Origin: Lachnospira multipara ATCC 19207
Lineage (GTDB): Bacteria > Bacillota > Clostridia > Lachnospirales > Lachnospiraceae
NCBI RefSeq assembly: GCF_000424105.1
Contig: NZ_AUJG01000002.1
Span: 62,001-126,000, forward strand
DNA: 64,000 nucleotides
Direction: 5' to 3'
Shown: in pieces, positions 8,245-17,787 of the stretch
Numbering within the stretch: the first letter of the stretch is position 1
Layout of the letters: each line of letters starts with the position of its first letter
The notes under the pieces: generated by a model
Databases searched by the model: none
The model's input: only the letters and a program-made list of their open reading frames with translations
Told to the model about the DNA's origin: nothing
Position numbers and translations under genes: made by a program

Positions 8245-10065
8245 ATGTGTGGTATTGCAGGTTATGTAGGTAGTAGAGATAGTGCTGACGTTTTAATTGG
8301 CGCTTTATCTAAGTTAGAGTATAGAGGCTATGATTCAGCTGGTATTGCTGTTTCTGAAAATGGTTCTATTAAGGTAAAGAAGTGCCAGGGCCGTTTAAAG
8401 AATTTAGTAGACAAGATGGATAGAGAGGGTAAGCCAGTAGGTCACGTGGGTATTGGTCACACACGTTGGGCTACACATGGTGAACCATCAGATATTAACT
8501 CTCATCCACATGGTAATAAGAGAGTTTCAATCGTACACAATGGTATCATTGAAAACTATAAGCAGATTAAGGACTTCCTTTTAAAGGAAGGTTATAACTT
8601 TGTATCAGAGACAGATACAGAAACAGTAGCTAAGTTACTTGATTACTACTATGATGGTGATCCAATTGCTACAATTACTAAGGTTTTAGCAGAAATTAAG
8701 GGTTCATATGCCCTTGGTATTATGTTTAGAGATTTTCCAGATGTAGTTTATGCTGTAAGAAAGGAAAGCCCATTAATCGTTGGTATTGGTAAGGGTGAGA
8801 ACTTTATTGCATCAGATATGACTGCAATCTTAGAGTATACAAGAAATTACATTTTACTTGAGCAAAACGAAATCGCAATCGTAGAAAAGTCAGGTGTTAA
8901 GGTAGTTGATATCCACGGTGAAGAAGTTTCTAAGGAAATGAACGTTGCTGATTGGGATATTGATGCAGCTCAAAAGGGTGGATACGAGCATTTCATGCTT
9001 AAGGAGATCCATGAACAGCCAGAAGTTGTTAAGACTACAATTACACCAAGAATTTCTAATCATATTCCTACATTTGAGAATGAAGGTATATCACTTGATA
9101 AGCTTTCAAGCTACAACAACATTTTCATAGTTGCTTGTGGTACTGCAATGCACGCAGGTATGGTGGGTAAATATGTTATTGAGAAAATGGCTAGAGTATC
9201 CGTTACTGTAGACATTGCCTCAGAATTTAGATATAGAGATCCTTTAATTAACGAGGGAGATTTAGTTATTCTTATTTCTCAGTCAGGTGAAACAGCTGAT
9301 ACAAAGGCTGCTCTTGAACTTGCTAAGGAGAGAGGGGCTGAAACTCTTGCTATTGTTAACGTTAAGGGCTCTTCAATTGCTAGAGCTGCAGATTATGTTT
9401 TATATACACATGCAGGTCCAGAAATTTCAGTTGCCTCAACAAAGGCTTACATGGTTCAGGTTTCAGTGATGTACTTACTTGCCTTCCAGTTAGCTTATGC
9501 AAAGGGTAAGATTACTAAGGAACAGTTAGTTGAATACACTAAGTTATTAGAGAACATTCCAGAGCAGATTGAGGAAGCTATTAATCTTAAGCCAGCTTGC
9601 CAGTTTGCAGCTTCAAAGCTTCTTAATGCAGATAGCTTATTATACATTGGTAGAGGCCTTGATTATGCCTTAAGTATGGAAGGTTCATTAAAACTTAAGG
9701 AAATTTCATATATTCATTCTGAGTCTTATGCAGCAGGTGAATTAAAGCATGGTACAATCTCACTTATTGATGACGGAATGCCAGTAATTGCCATTGCTAC
9801 ACAGAAGGACTTAGTAGAAAAGACAATTAGTAATATTAAGGAAGTTAAGGCTAGAGGCGCATTTGTCGTACTTATAGCTGCTCCTGGCGTTGACGTTGAA
9901 GATGGCGTTAGCGACGTAACAATTTGCCTTCCAGAAGCTAATCAGCTACTTATGCCTATGGTTGCAGCTGTTCCATTACAGCTTATTGCTTATTACACAT
10001 CAGTACTTAAGGGTAATGACGTTGATAAGCCAAGAAACCTTGCTAAGTCTGTTACAGTAGAATAA
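8245..10065 (+). CDS. glmS: Glutamine:fructose-6-phosphate aminotransferase (isomerizing)
   Basis: A 606-residue enzyme making glucosamine-6-phosphate from fructose-6-phosphate and glutamine, the first step toward UDP-GlcNAc for peptidoglycan. The N-terminal Cys nucleophile (MCGIAGYVG) belongs to the class II glutaminase domain (HTRWATHGEPS, GIIENY). Two SIS sugar-binding domains follow (SQSGETADT; YAAGELKHG), with the family C-terminus KPRNLAKSVTVE. Only 27 bases separate it from topB, so there is no room for a glmS ribozyme. The next gene is a beta-helix acyltransferase-like protein that may act in the same amino-sugar route. Confidence 0.95.
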   Translation: MCGIAGYVGSRDSADVLIGALSKLEYRGYDSAGIAVSENGSIKVKKCQGRLKNLVDKMDREGKPVGHVGIGHTRWATHGEPSDINSHPHGNKRVSIVHNGIIENYKQIKDFLLKEGYNFVSETDTETVAKLLDYYYDGDPIATITKVLAEIKGSYALGIMFRDFPDVVYAVRKESPLIVGIGKGENFIASDMTAILEYTRNYILLEQNEIAIVEKSGVKVVDIHGEEVSKEMNVADWDIDAAQKGGYEHFMLKEIHEQPEVVKTTITPRISNHIPTFENEGISLDKLSSYNNIFIVACGTAMHAGMVGKYVIEKMARVSVTVDIASEFRYRDPLINEGDLVILISQSGETADTKAALELAKERGAETLAIVNVKGSSIARAADYVLYTHAGPEISVASTKAYMVQVSVMYLLAFQLAYAKGKITKEQLVEYTKLLENIPEQIEEAINLKPACQFAASKLLNADSLLYIGRGLDYALSMEGSLKLKEISYIHSESYAAGELKHGTISLIDDGMPVIAIATQKDLVEKTISNIKEVKARGAFVVLIAAPGVDVEDGVSDVTICLPEANQLLMPMVAAVPLQLIAYYTSVLKGNDVDKPRNLAKSVTVE

Positions 10066-10082
10066 AAGCTTTGGAGGACAAT

Positions 10083-10745
10083 ATGAATTTAACAATTGAT
10101 AATTTATTTGATTTAAACGAAACAATCGCTAAGGATATCTTTAAGGGTTGCACATACCCTTGGGAGGTCCTAGCTAAGATTGGTGACTTTATTATAGAAC
10201 TTGGAAAGACACTTCCAGCCGATGAATACGAGCTTAGAGGTGAAAATGTATGGGTACACAAAACTGCTAATGTTTTCCCTTCAGCCTACATCGCAGGTCC
10301 AGCTATTATTGGCAAGGACGCAGAAGTTAGACACTGTGCATTTATTCGTGGTAAGGCCATTGTGGGTGAAGGCGCAGTAGTTGGTAACTCAACTGAATTA
10401 AAGAATGTAATTCTCTTTAATAAGGTTCAGGTTCCTCATTATAACTATGTTGGTGACTCAATCCTTGGTTTTAAGGCTCATATGGGAGCTGGCTCAATTA
10501 CAAGTAATGTTAAGTCTGATAAGAAGCTTATTGTCATTAAAAATGGTGACGAAAGAATAGAGACTGGCATTAAAAAGATTGGTGCCTTCCTTGGTGATAA
10601 TGTAGAAGTTGGCTGCGGTAGCGTACTTAATCCAGGTACAATTGTTGGTAGAGAATCTAACATCTACCCACTTTCAAGTGTACGTGGTGTTGTTGAGGCT
10701 AAGTCAATTTATAAGAAGGCTGGAGAAGTTGTTTCTAAGAATTAG
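10083..10745 (+). CDS. Left-handed beta-helix protein, GlmU-like acyltransferase fold
   Basis: A 220-residue protein with an N-terminal segment (about 1-60) and a hexapeptide-repeat left-handed beta-helix (about 60-210: IAGPAIIGKDAEVRHCAFI, IVGEGAVVGNSTEL, IGAFLGDNVEVGCGSVLNPG). It resembles the C-terminal acetyltransferase half of GlmU, without the uridylyltransferase domain. Related clostridial proteins are often named UDP-N-acetylglucosamine pyrophosphorylase, which this length does not justify. GGAGG at 10073-10077 sets the ATG at 10083 as start; the TTG at 10071 is only 5' extension. Position directly after glmS suggests a role in amino-sugar metabolism. The exact substrate is unknown. 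Confidence 0.7.
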   Translation: MNLTIDNLFDLNETIAKDIFKGCTYPWEVLAKIGDFIIELGKTLPADEYELRGENVWVHKTANVFPSAYIAGPAIIGKDAEVRHCAFIRGKAIVGEGAVVGNSTELKNVILFNKVQVPHYNYVGDSILGFKAHMGAGSITSNVKSDKKLIVIKNGDERIETGIKKIGAFLGDNVEVGCGSVLNPGTIVGRESNIYPLSSVRGVVEAKSIYKKAGEVVSKN

Positions 10746-10771
10746 GATAAGGATTTAAGAGGGTGATTTAT

Positions 10772-11272
10772 ATGCGAAATGAGTTAACAGAAAATGACAT
10801 TAAGAAGATGGAAGAGGAAATCGACTATCGTATTAGCGTTGTTAGAAAAGAGGCTCTTGAGGATGTAAAGACAGCACGAGCTCAAGGAGATTTAAGCGAG
10901 AATTTTGAATATCATGCTGCTAAGAAGTTTAAGAACCAGAATGAAAGTCGTATCAGATATCTTCAAAGAATGATTAAGTCTGCTACAGTTATTAAAGAAA
11001 CTGCCGCAGAGGATGAGATTGGTGTTAATAATACAGTTGAAGTTTACTATGAAGATGACGATGAAAGCGAGGAGATTAAGCTTGTTACAACAGTAAGAGA
11101 AGATTCTTTACTTGGACTTATAAGCATCGAATCCCCACTAGGAAAAGCCCTACTTGGTCACAAAGTAGGCGATAGAGTGCTTATTCATGTTAATGATAAT
11201 CTTGAGTATTACGTAGTAGTAAAGCGCATCGATAAAACAGATGATGCAGACGATAAGATACAACGTTATTGA
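10772..11272 (+). CDS. Transcription elongation factor, GreA/GreB family
   Basis: A 166-residue factor that rescues backtracked RNA polymerase by stimulating transcript cleavage. The N-terminal coiled coil carries the signature ARAQGDLSENFEYHAAK, including the acidic tip residues. The C-terminal FKBP-like domain has SPLGKALLGHKVGDRVLI, the family's second signature. The ATG at 10772 is preceded by AAGAGGG; a GTG at 10763 overlaps that site and is rejected. The gene is last in the topB-glmS run and is closed by a terminator. A second, more canonical greA may exist elsewhere, so I leave the symbol empty. Confidence 0.85.
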   Translation: MRNELTENDIKKMEEEIDYRISVVRKEALEDVKTARAQGDLSENFEYHAAKKFKNQNESRIRYLQRMIKSATVIKETAAEDEIGVNNTVEVYYEDDDESEEIKLVTTVREDSLLGLISIESPLGKALLGHKVGDRVLIHVNDNLEYYVVVKRIDKTDDADDKIQRY

Positions 11273-11298
11273 CAACAATTGCACTAGATAGTATATTT

Positions 11299-11332
11299 AA
11301 TGGGCTTAATTTTTTAAGCCCATTTATTTTTA
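11299..11332 (+). terminator. Intrinsic terminator after the Gre factor gene
   Basis: A perfect 10-bp stem (11299-11308 with 11315-11324, AATGGGCTTA arm) is followed by a T-rich tail. Confidence 0.85.
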
Positions 11333-11380
11333 AATAGCAATAGATTTTACGAAAGAAAACAATTGAAAGGAAGAACACAC

Positions 11381-13267
11381 ATGTCTTTTAACGAGGCTCA
11401 AAAAAGAGCAATAGAATTTAACAAGGGTCCTTGTCTTGTTATTGCAGGCCCTGGTAGTGGTAAGACTTTTACCCTGACTAATCGAATAAAGAATCTAATT
11501 AATAATCATGATGTGAGTCCACAAAACATTCTAGTAATCACTTTTAATAAATCCGCAGCAATTCAAATTAAAGAGCGTTTCTATAAAGAGAACAATAATC
11601 AAGGCATTGGCGTATTTTTTGCCACCTTTCATTCCCTCTTTTTTACCATACTTAAGCATGCCAACAACCTAACAAATGATGCAGTTATAACTCTTAATCT
11701 ACAAAGAAGCATTATAAGAAAAGAGATTCTAAAATACGAGCTAGAATACGATAACGAAGACGAACTAATTGATTTAGTTCTTGCAGAAATATCTAAGATA
11801 AAAAATGACAATCTTAATATCAATAATTACAAGTCCAAAACAATCCCAGAACAGACCTTTAAGAATATATTTAGAGTTTACGAATTTGAAAAAAAGCGAC
11901 ATGGTCTATTAGACTTTGATGATTTCGCTCTTAAGCTAGTTTATCTTTTAAAGGAAAATGAAGAGCTACGTCAGAGTCTAATAAAGCGCTTTAAATACAT
12001 TTTAATAGATGAATTTCAAGATATTAATAAGGTGCAGTTTGAAGTAATAATGCAGTTACTAGGGGAAGAATGTAATCTTTTTGTGGTGGGAGATGATGAT
12101 CAAAGTATTTACGGCTTTAGGGGCTCTAAGCCAGAGATTATGCTATCCTTCCTAGATATATTTTCAAAGGCCAGTAAGTTTGAATTAAATATAAATTACA
12201 GGAGTGAGTCAAATATCGTGGAACTTGCCAATAAACTTATAGCTCATAATAAAGTAAGATTTGAAAAAAATTTACATACGCCGGAACGGAGTAAAGGAAT
12301 AATTACTTACCTTAGACCAAAGGATCAAAAGGAAGAGAGGGAGTTTTTAGTTAGTGAGATTGTAAAACTAAAGGAGCAGGGGATAAATTATAGGGATATT
12401 GCTATATTTTCAAGGACCAATGAATTAAATAAGGTCTTTGTAAGAGAACTTATGGCTATGGGAATTAAATGCAAAAATGATTTTAAGATGTCTTCTTTTT
12501 ACAATAGTAATGTGGTGGAGGAAGTCCTTGCTTACCTTGAAATTGCCCTTGGAGATAGGACTAGAGAGAAGTTTTTAAAAATAATAAATAAGCCCATGAG
12601 GTATATTACAAGGTCTTATCTTACAAGTCCCGTGTCTTTGATTTCTTTAAAGGAGATTTATGAGAAGGCGGAAAAGCCTAATTATACTGTTATAAAAAAT
12701 ATTGATAGCCTTATCTTTGATATTAATATGCTTAAGAAAATGACTAGCTTTGCGGCGATTAATTACATTAGAAAGGGCATTGGCCTTGAGGATTATATTG
12801 AGGAATATGCTAGAAAAAATAAAGCCAATAAGGAGCTGATACTTGAAGACCTTGAAAAGATAACAGAGCTTTCAAAGGAATTTACTAAGATAAGTGATTT
12901 TGTAGCCTTTGTAAGGGAAAAGCAAAAGGAAAATGGGGAGGCAGCAGCTGATGGAACTGGAGTTGGTGCAGGGACGAAAGATAAGGACTACTCTAATTTT
13001 GATGGGATTAACTTCTACACTCTTCATAGAAGTAAGGGCCTAGAGTTTAAAGTGGTTTTTATTATGGATGTTTGCGAGGAAATTATTCCTCTTAATAAGG
13101 CGACACTTGAAGAGGAAATAGAGGAGGAGCGAAGGCTTTTCTATGTAGGTATTACAAGGGCTAAGAAACATTTGTATATACTTTCTCCTAAGCATAGATA
13201 TAACAAAGATTATCTTCCTTCAAGATTTATCGAGGAAATAGGTCTTGAGGAAAATCAATTATTGTGA
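11381..13267 (+). CDS. UvrD/Rep/PcrA-like superfamily 1 DNA helicase
   Basis: A 628-residue 3'-5' helicase with all core motifs: motif Q/I NEAQKRAIEF and AGPGSGKTFTLT, motif II LIDEFQDI, motif III DDDQSIYGFRGS, motif IV NYRSES, motif V TLHRSKGLEFKVVFI and motif VI YVGITRAKKHL. It is about 100 residues shorter than PcrA and lacks its C-terminal extension, so it is probably an accessory repair or replication helicase rather than the main PcrA. GAAAGGAAG precedes the ATG at 11381. It is 61 bases upstream of a DUF1292 gene. Confidence 0.88.
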   Translation: MSFNEAQKRAIEFNKGPCLVIAGPGSGKTFTLTNRIKNLINNHDVSPQNILVITFNKSAAIQIKERFYKENNNQGIGVFFATFHSLFFTILKHANNLTNDAVITLNLQRSIIRKEILKYELEYDNEDELIDLVLAEISKIKNDNLNINNYKSKTIPEQTFKNIFRVYEFEKKRHGLLDFDDFALKLVYLLKENEELRQSLIKRFKYILIDEFQDINKVQFEVIMQLLGEECNLFVVGDDDQSIYGFRGSKPEIMLSFLDIFSKASKFELNINYRSESNIVELANKLIAHNKVRFEKNLHTPERSKGIITYLRPKDQKEEREFLVSEIVKLKEQGINYRDIAIFSRTNELNKVFVRELMAMGIKCKNDFKMSSFYNSNVVEEVLAYLEIALGDRTREKFLKIINKPMRYITRSYLTSPVSLISLKEIYEKAEKPNYTVIKNIDSLIFDINMLKKMTSFAAINYIRKGIGLEDYIEEYARKNKANKELILEDLEKITELSKEFTKISDFVAFVREKQKENGEAAADGTGVGAGTKDKDYSNFDGINFYTLHRSKGLEFKVVFIMDVCEEIIPLNKATLEEEIEEERRLFYVGITRAKKHLYILSPKHRYNKDYLPSRFIEEIGLEENQLL

Positions 13268-13328
13268 TACCCTTTTAAAAGGTTACATAAAGAAAAGCTT
13301 ATGCAGTAAGCATGAAAAGGAGATAATT

Positions 13329-13646
13329 ATGGCAAATAATTCAGAATATAGCACAGTTACACTTGCGCTTGATGGCGGTGAGACATGCGAATGTGCAATC
13401 GTTAGAATTTTCCCAGCTGGTGAGAATACATATATAGCTCTTTTACCACTTGAGGGTGAGGCAGCAGATAACGATGAGGTTTATCTTTACAGATACGAAG
13501 AGGATCCAAACGGTGAGCCAGTACTAGAGAATATCGGCTCTGATGAGGAATATGAGATAGTTTCAGATGCTTTTGATGAAGAGCTTGATGCTATGGAATA
13601 TGAAGAACTCTACGAAGCTGAAGATATTGAAGAAGAGAATAAGTAA
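13329..13646 (+). CDS. DUF1292 family small acidic protein
   Basis: A 105-residue, very acidic protein. The core TVTLALDGGETCECAIVRIF...YIALLPLEG...EVYLYRYEED matches the DUF1292 (YrzB-like) family, widespread in Firmicutes and of unknown function. The C-terminal third is almost entirely Glu/Asp. An AAAAGGAGATAATT site sets the ATG at 13329. In many Firmicutes such genes lie near yrrK/mutS2; here the neighbour is a helicase. It is followed by a strong terminator. Confidence 0.8.
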   Translation: MANNSEYSTVTLALDGGETCECAIVRIFPAGENTYIALLPLEGEAADNDEVYLYRYEEDPNGEPVLENIGSDEEYEIVSDAFDEELDAMEYEELYEAEDIEEENK

Positions 13647-13748
13647 TAAATAAACTATATCATAAGAAAACTTATTTAAATTAACAAAAAGCACTTGATA
13701 ATTAATTAAATTAGGTTTATTATAGAAAAGTATTAATGAATGTCAAAG

Positions 13749-13792
13749 GAGACAATTTTAGCCGCGATAGCTAGAATTGTCTCTTTTTGTTT
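13749..13792 (+). terminator. Strong terminator just ahead of the Lrp gene
   Basis: A 14-bp stem with one G-T wobble (GAGACAATTTTAGC 13749-13762 with 13770-13783) and a T-run ends 2 bases before the AAGGAGG ribosome site of the next gene. The Lrp promoter must lie upstream (13650-13748), so this hairpin sits inside the Lrp leader or splits a leader transcript from it. Confidence 0.8.
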
Positions 13793-13804
13793 TAAGGAGG
13801 AATT

Positions 13805-14260
13805 ATGGATAAGATTGATAAGAAGATAATCACATTATTACAGCAGAACGCAAGAATGCCACTTAAGGCTTTAGCAGAGAACGTATTTTTATCATCACCT
13901 GCTGTATCAGCAAGAATTGAAAGACTTGAAAAAGAAGAAATCATTGAAGGCTATGAGGTTAAGATTAATCAGTTAAAGCTTGGATATCATATTACAGCTT
14001 TTATTAATCTTGAAGTAGCACCTGCACAGAAGCCAGAATTTTATCCATTTATTAAGTCATGCGCTAATGTTGTAGAATGTAATTGTGTAACAGGTAATTA
14101 TTCAATGTTACTTAAGGTTATCTTCCCAAGTACTTTAGAACTTGATACATTTATTGGACAGCTTCAGAAATTTGGTCGTACATCAACTCAGATCGTTTTC
14201 TCAACACCAGTTCCACCAAGAGGAATTGACGTTAACCAAGATATGCCAATGGAAGAATAA
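13805..14260 (+). CDS. Lrp/AsnC family transcriptional regulator
   Basis: A 151-residue DNA-binding protein with an N-terminal helix-turn-helix (IDKKIITLLQQNARMPLKALAENVFLSSPAVSARIERL as two helices, about residues 4-45) and a C-terminal RAM ligand-binding domain (about 65-140, VECNCVTGNYSMLLKV). The family senses amino acids and regulates their metabolism; the ligand cannot be read from sequence. It stands alone. A strong hairpin with a T-run lies directly between its presumed promoter and its ribosome site, which suggests attenuation or a separate leader RNA. Confidence 0.88.
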   Translation: MDKIDKKIITLLQQNARMPLKALAENVFLSSPAVSARIERLEKEEIIEGYEVKINQLKLGYHITAFINLEVAPAQKPEFYPFIKSCANVVECNCVTGNYSMLLKVIFPSTLELDTFIGQLQKFGRTSTQIVFSTPVPPRGIDVNQDMPMEE

Positions 14261-14276
14261 TTTTATTTTCTTTTTA

Positions 14277-14305
14277 TTGAATGAATAATCTCTGCTTGCT
14301 ATACT
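14277..14305 (+). promoter_or_regulatory. Sigma-A promoter for the MoxR operon
   Basis: TTGAAT (14277-14282), 17-bp spacer, TATACT (14300-14305), 37 bases before the moxR start. Confidence 0.7.
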
Positions 14306-14342
14306 AAAAAGCGTATGAAACAAAGACAATCGGAGGTTTTTC

Positions 14343-15290
14343 ATGTTTAATAATCAGGATAAATGTAAACTAGTTTTAGATAACGTCAATAAGGTTATCG
14401 TAGATAAGGAGGATGTTACAAAGTTGATTTTAACAAGTGTTTTAGCATCTGGCCATGTACTACTAGAGGATGTTCCAGGAACAGGCAAGACAATGCTTGC
14501 TAAAACATTTGCTAAAAGCATAGAGGGTAACTTTAAGAGAATCCAATTTACACCAGATTTACTTCCATCAGACATTACAGGTATTCATATCTATAACCAG
14601 AAGGAAGAAGAGTTTAAGTTTAGAAGAGGTCCAATTTTTACTAATATTTTATTGGCTGATGAGATTAACAGAGCGACACCAAGAACTCAGTCAGCACTTC
14701 TTGAATGTATGGAAGAAACACAGGTAACAGTTGATGAAACTAGTTTTAAGCTAGATGCACCATTTATCGTTATTGCCACTGAGAACCCTATTGAGACTGC
14801 TGGTACTTACGAGTTACCAGAGGCTCAGTTAGATAGATTTTTAATGAAGATTAATATGGGTTATCCAAGCGAGGAAGGTGAGAAGGAGATTCTTACTAGA
14901 TTTTTAAAGGCTAGCCCTATTGAATCCATTAGAAGCGTAGTTACTACAAAAGATATCTTAGAGATGAGAGAAGAGGTAAAGGAAGTCTTTATCCATCCAT
15001 CTTTAATTGAATATATTGTCAATATTGCTACTAAGACTAGAAATAGCGTGGACATTTCCATTGGTATTAGTCCTAGAGCGTCAATTGCTATGGTGAATGC
15101 TGCGAGAGCATTTGCATATGTATCAGGAAGAACTTATGTTGTACCAGAAGATATTAAGTCTTTAGCTAGAGTTTGCTTTGCTCATAGACTTTCACTATCA
15201 TCCGGTGCCTTTGCTCGTGACAACAAAGAGCAGATTATTGATAGAATCGTTAGCGAAATTAATGTGCCTACAGAGGAATGGGATAAGTAA
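14343..15290 (+). CDS. MoxR family AAA+ ATPase
   Basis: A 315-residue AAA+ chaperone-like ATPase. Walker A is VLLEDVPGTGKTMLAK (about residues 36-51), Walker B NILLADEINRATPRTQSALL, and sensor 1 FIVIATENPIETAGTYELPEAQLDRF. The C-terminal lid domain ends the protein. MoxR proteins act with von Willebrand or DUF58 proteins on maturation of membrane or extracellular complexes. The stop codon overlaps the start of the DUF58 gene by one base, so the two are translationally coupled. Confidence 0.92.
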   Translation: MFNNQDKCKLVLDNVNKVIVDKEDVTKLILTSVLASGHVLLEDVPGTGKTMLAKTFAKSIEGNFKRIQFTPDLLPSDITGIHIYNQKEEEFKFRRGPIFTNILLADEINRATPRTQSALLECMEETQVTVDETSFKLDAPFIVIATENPIETAGTYELPEAQLDRFLMKINMGYPSEEGEKEILTRFLKASPIESIRSVVTTKDILEMREEVKEVFIHPSLIEYIVNIATKTRNSVDISIGISPRASIAMVNAARAFAYVSGRTYVVPEDIKSLARVCFAHRLSLSSGAFARDNKEQIIDRIVSEINVPTEEWDK

Positions 15291-16420
15291 TGAATATTAT
15301 TTTGATGATAGTAGCTGTGGCACTTGTTTACTCCTTTGTTGTTACTCTTTATAGAAAGAATTGGTCTAAGAATTTGAAAATGAATCTAAATTTCGAAAGC
15401 AGAAATGTGATTCGTGGGGATTCAACCAATTTAGTCTTAACTGTTAGCAACGCTAAGAAATTGCCCTTAGCTATGATTAATACTAAATTTCAATTAGATA
15501 AGAGTTTGTATTTTACAGATATTGATACTAACTCTACAACTACAGATAGAACCTATAGAAATGACGTGTTTTCCCTAGGTCCTAATCAGAAGATCACAAG
15601 ACGTATTCCTATTAAGTGTCTTAAAAGAGGTGTCTTTACACTAGATAATTTAGAGATTGTCTTTAACGGTGTATTTATGGATGAGGTAAATGTATGCAAG
15701 CAGGACGCTACTGCCTTTATTACAGTTTACCCACAGGCCATTGACGTTAATAAGCTTGGAATTATTAATAATAGTCTTGAAGGGGACTTAACTAAGAAGA
15801 AGTACCTATTCGAGGATAAGTTCGCTTTCCGCTCAATTAGAGAATACAACTATAATGATAATTTAAAGTCCGTTAACTGGAAGGCTTCTGCTAAAACCGG
15901 TCAGCTTATGGTTAATGAATGTGATGAGACTATGAGTAGAAATGTATGCATTTTACTTAACTTAGAAAAGGACAGACAGCTTGAATCCCTTGAGATTATT
16001 GAGAATAGTATTGAGCTTTGTTCAGGCTTTGCCACTAAGTTTTTAAAGGAAGGGGTTAATTTATCCCTTTACTCAAATGCTAGAGATTATCTTGAAGGAG
16101 CTGAGATTAAGCTTTCTGCAGGTTCTGGTGTTGCTCATTTAAAGACTATTAACGCGCTACTTGCTAGAGTTGATGCAAGCAAGGAGAAGCGTGACTTTAA
16201 GGAAATCATCAACGAACTTCAAATTAAAAGAGATTCAATCTATGTAATTATTTCTGCTAATAGACAGAAGGAATTAGTAGACTTAATTAACGAGAAATTT
16301 AAAAACGATAAGGATTCTCTCTGGGTTGTGCCACATTTTAGGGGAGAAAATATATCGCAGTTTACAGAGCTAAAGAGCTTGGAGTTTGAGATTGATCAGA
16401 ATATAGGAGGTAAGCTTTAA
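15290..16420 (+). CDS. DUF58 domain membrane protein
   Basis: A 376-residue protein with one N-terminal membrane helix (about residues 1-18), an extracytoplasmic-like beta-rich region (35-140) and the DUF58 segment (about 175-260, containing FRSIREYNYNDNLKSVNWKASAKTGQLMV). This is the usual MoxR partner. Start and stop overlap both neighbours by one base, indicating a three-gene unit. The molecular function is not established. Confidence 0.88.
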   Translation: MNIILMIVAVALVYSFVVTLYRKNWSKNLKMNLNFESRNVIRGDSTNLVLTVSNAKKLPLAMINTKFQLDKSLYFTDIDTNSTTTDRTYRNDVFSLGPNQKITRRIPIKCLKRGVFTLDNLEIVFNGVFMDEVNVCKQDATAFITVYPQAIDVNKLGIINNSLEGDLTKKKYLFEDKFAFRSIREYNYNDNLKSVNWKASAKTGQLMVNECDETMSRNVCILLNLEKDRQLESLEIIENSIELCSGFATKFLKEGVNLSLYSNARDYLEGAEIKLSAGSGVAHLKTINALLARVDASKEKRDFKEIINELQIKRDSIYVIISANRQKELVDLINEKFKNDKDSLWVVPHFRGENISQFTELKSLEFEIDQNIGGKL

Positions 16421-17781
16421 TGGGACAGCCAACAAAGATTAGTAAAACTAACAAAAGGCTTAACGTATTAGAAACCTTCCTAGAAATTTTCACACAGTTT
16501 GTGGTATTTTTTGCCATTGAAGTTATGGCTATTATTGGTATTGCCAATAGGCCAAATACTGATATAGTCCTATGTTTACTGTGTATTATTCCAACAGTAG
16601 CTCTTTATATTGTTAGACGTAAGGTTAATAATTTTACAGCCTTTATGATAATTAATTTGATATTCCCGCTAGTAAGCCTTGCCTTTGCAAGAAATGACCT
16701 TGAGATTGTGACTTTTTTCCTTGCTACACTTGTAATATCACTTCGTTCAATTAGAATTAAGAATGCCATGAATAAGCTTACAGAGCTTGCTAATAATTCC
16801 CCTGTTTCTAAGGATTTTGTATCTAATTTAAAATCTGCTGCAGACGAGGATGTTTACTCAAGTTCTGTAATTAAAGAAAGAATGCATCCAGCCTACGCCC
16901 TTGTAATGTTTGTGGGATACGTGCTTGGTGGCAGCAATAATAATGATGGCCTTGTGGGACTTATGGTGCTTTTATTTGTAGTATTTGTCCTATCTAGCCT
17001 AATTTATAATCAGGTAAAGGAACTTAATAAGGTTATTAAGGTTAACTCCGGAAAGTCAGAGTTTCCCCTTAATAGAATTATTAATGCAAATGTAACCGTA
17101 ACCTTTGTAATTGCCTTAGTTATGGCGGTTTTCATGTACCTTTTCTATTACGGTAAGTACGGAAATTTATTTAGTATAATCGGCGGATTTTTATTTGCCA
17201 TTGTAAAGCTAATTATTAAGTTTATTCTTATACTTTGGGGATCTGGTGGGGATTCAACAGATTCAGCTTCTTCTAGTGATGAGGCAAGTTCAGGTTATGA
17301 TATTAGCTTTGCAGATTCCACACCAAATGATAATGCAGCTATCTTTAATGCTATTTTTGAGGCCTTTGCCCTTGTGCTTGTGATAGCCTTGGCAGTTTCA
17401 GTAATTTACCTAGTATTTAAGTATGCTAAGAGCTTTAAAAGGACTAAGCTTGATGAATTTGATGAAGTGGAGTTTTTAAAGGAAGAAAAGATTTCAAAGG
17501 ATAAGGCTTACGAGACTTTAAAGAAGGAGTCATCTAAGGGTTTATCTAATAATGACAGCTATAGAAAGATTTTCAAAAAATACGCCAAGTCAAAGAAGCG
17601 TTATACTAAATATAAGAAAAATGGTCTAAAGCCGGATAAATTAATGCCTGGCGATATTTCTTCTAAGCTTATTATTGAGGATGAAGAAAAGGCGGCTAAG
17701 ATAACTGAGGCTTATGAAAAGGCTAGATACTCAAGAGAAGAGGTAACTAAAGAGGAAATTAGTTATTTAAAGAAGTTATAA
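16420..17781 (+). CDS. Multi-pass membrane protein with DUF4129-like tail
   Basis: A 453-residue protein with about seven hydrophobic segments between residues 20 and 345. A Ser/Asp-rich loop (about 278-305) precedes the last one. The charged cytoplasmic tail ends in EKARYSREEVTKEEISYLKK, which resembles the DUF4129 region at the end of TgpA-type proteins. The transglutaminase domain found in TgpA is absent. It completes the MoxR-DUF58 unit. I infer a membrane complex acting at the envelope; nothing in the sequence names a substrate. Confidence 0.7.
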   Translation: MGQPTKISKTNKRLNVLETFLEIFTQFVVFFAIEVMAIIGIANRPNTDIVLCLLCIIPTVALYIVRRKVNNFTAFMIINLIFPLVSLAFARNDLEIVTFFLATLVISLRSIRIKNAMNKLTELANNSPVSKDFVSNLKSAADEDVYSSSVIKERMHPAYALVMFVGYVLGGSNNNDGLVGLMVLLFVVFVLSSLIYNQVKELNKVIKVNSGKSEFPLNRIINANVTVTFVIALVMAVFMYLFYYGKYGNLFSIIGGFLFAIVKLIIKFILILWGSGGDSTDSASSSDEASSGYDISFADSTPNDNAAIFNAIFEAFALVLVIALAVSVIYLVFKYAKSFKRTKLDEFDEVEFLKEEKISKDKAYETLKKESSKGLSNNDSYRKIFKKYAKSKKRYTKYKKNGLKPDKLMPGDISSKLIIEDEEKAAKITEAYEKARYSREEVTKEEISYLKKL

Positions 17782-17787
17782 AACTTA

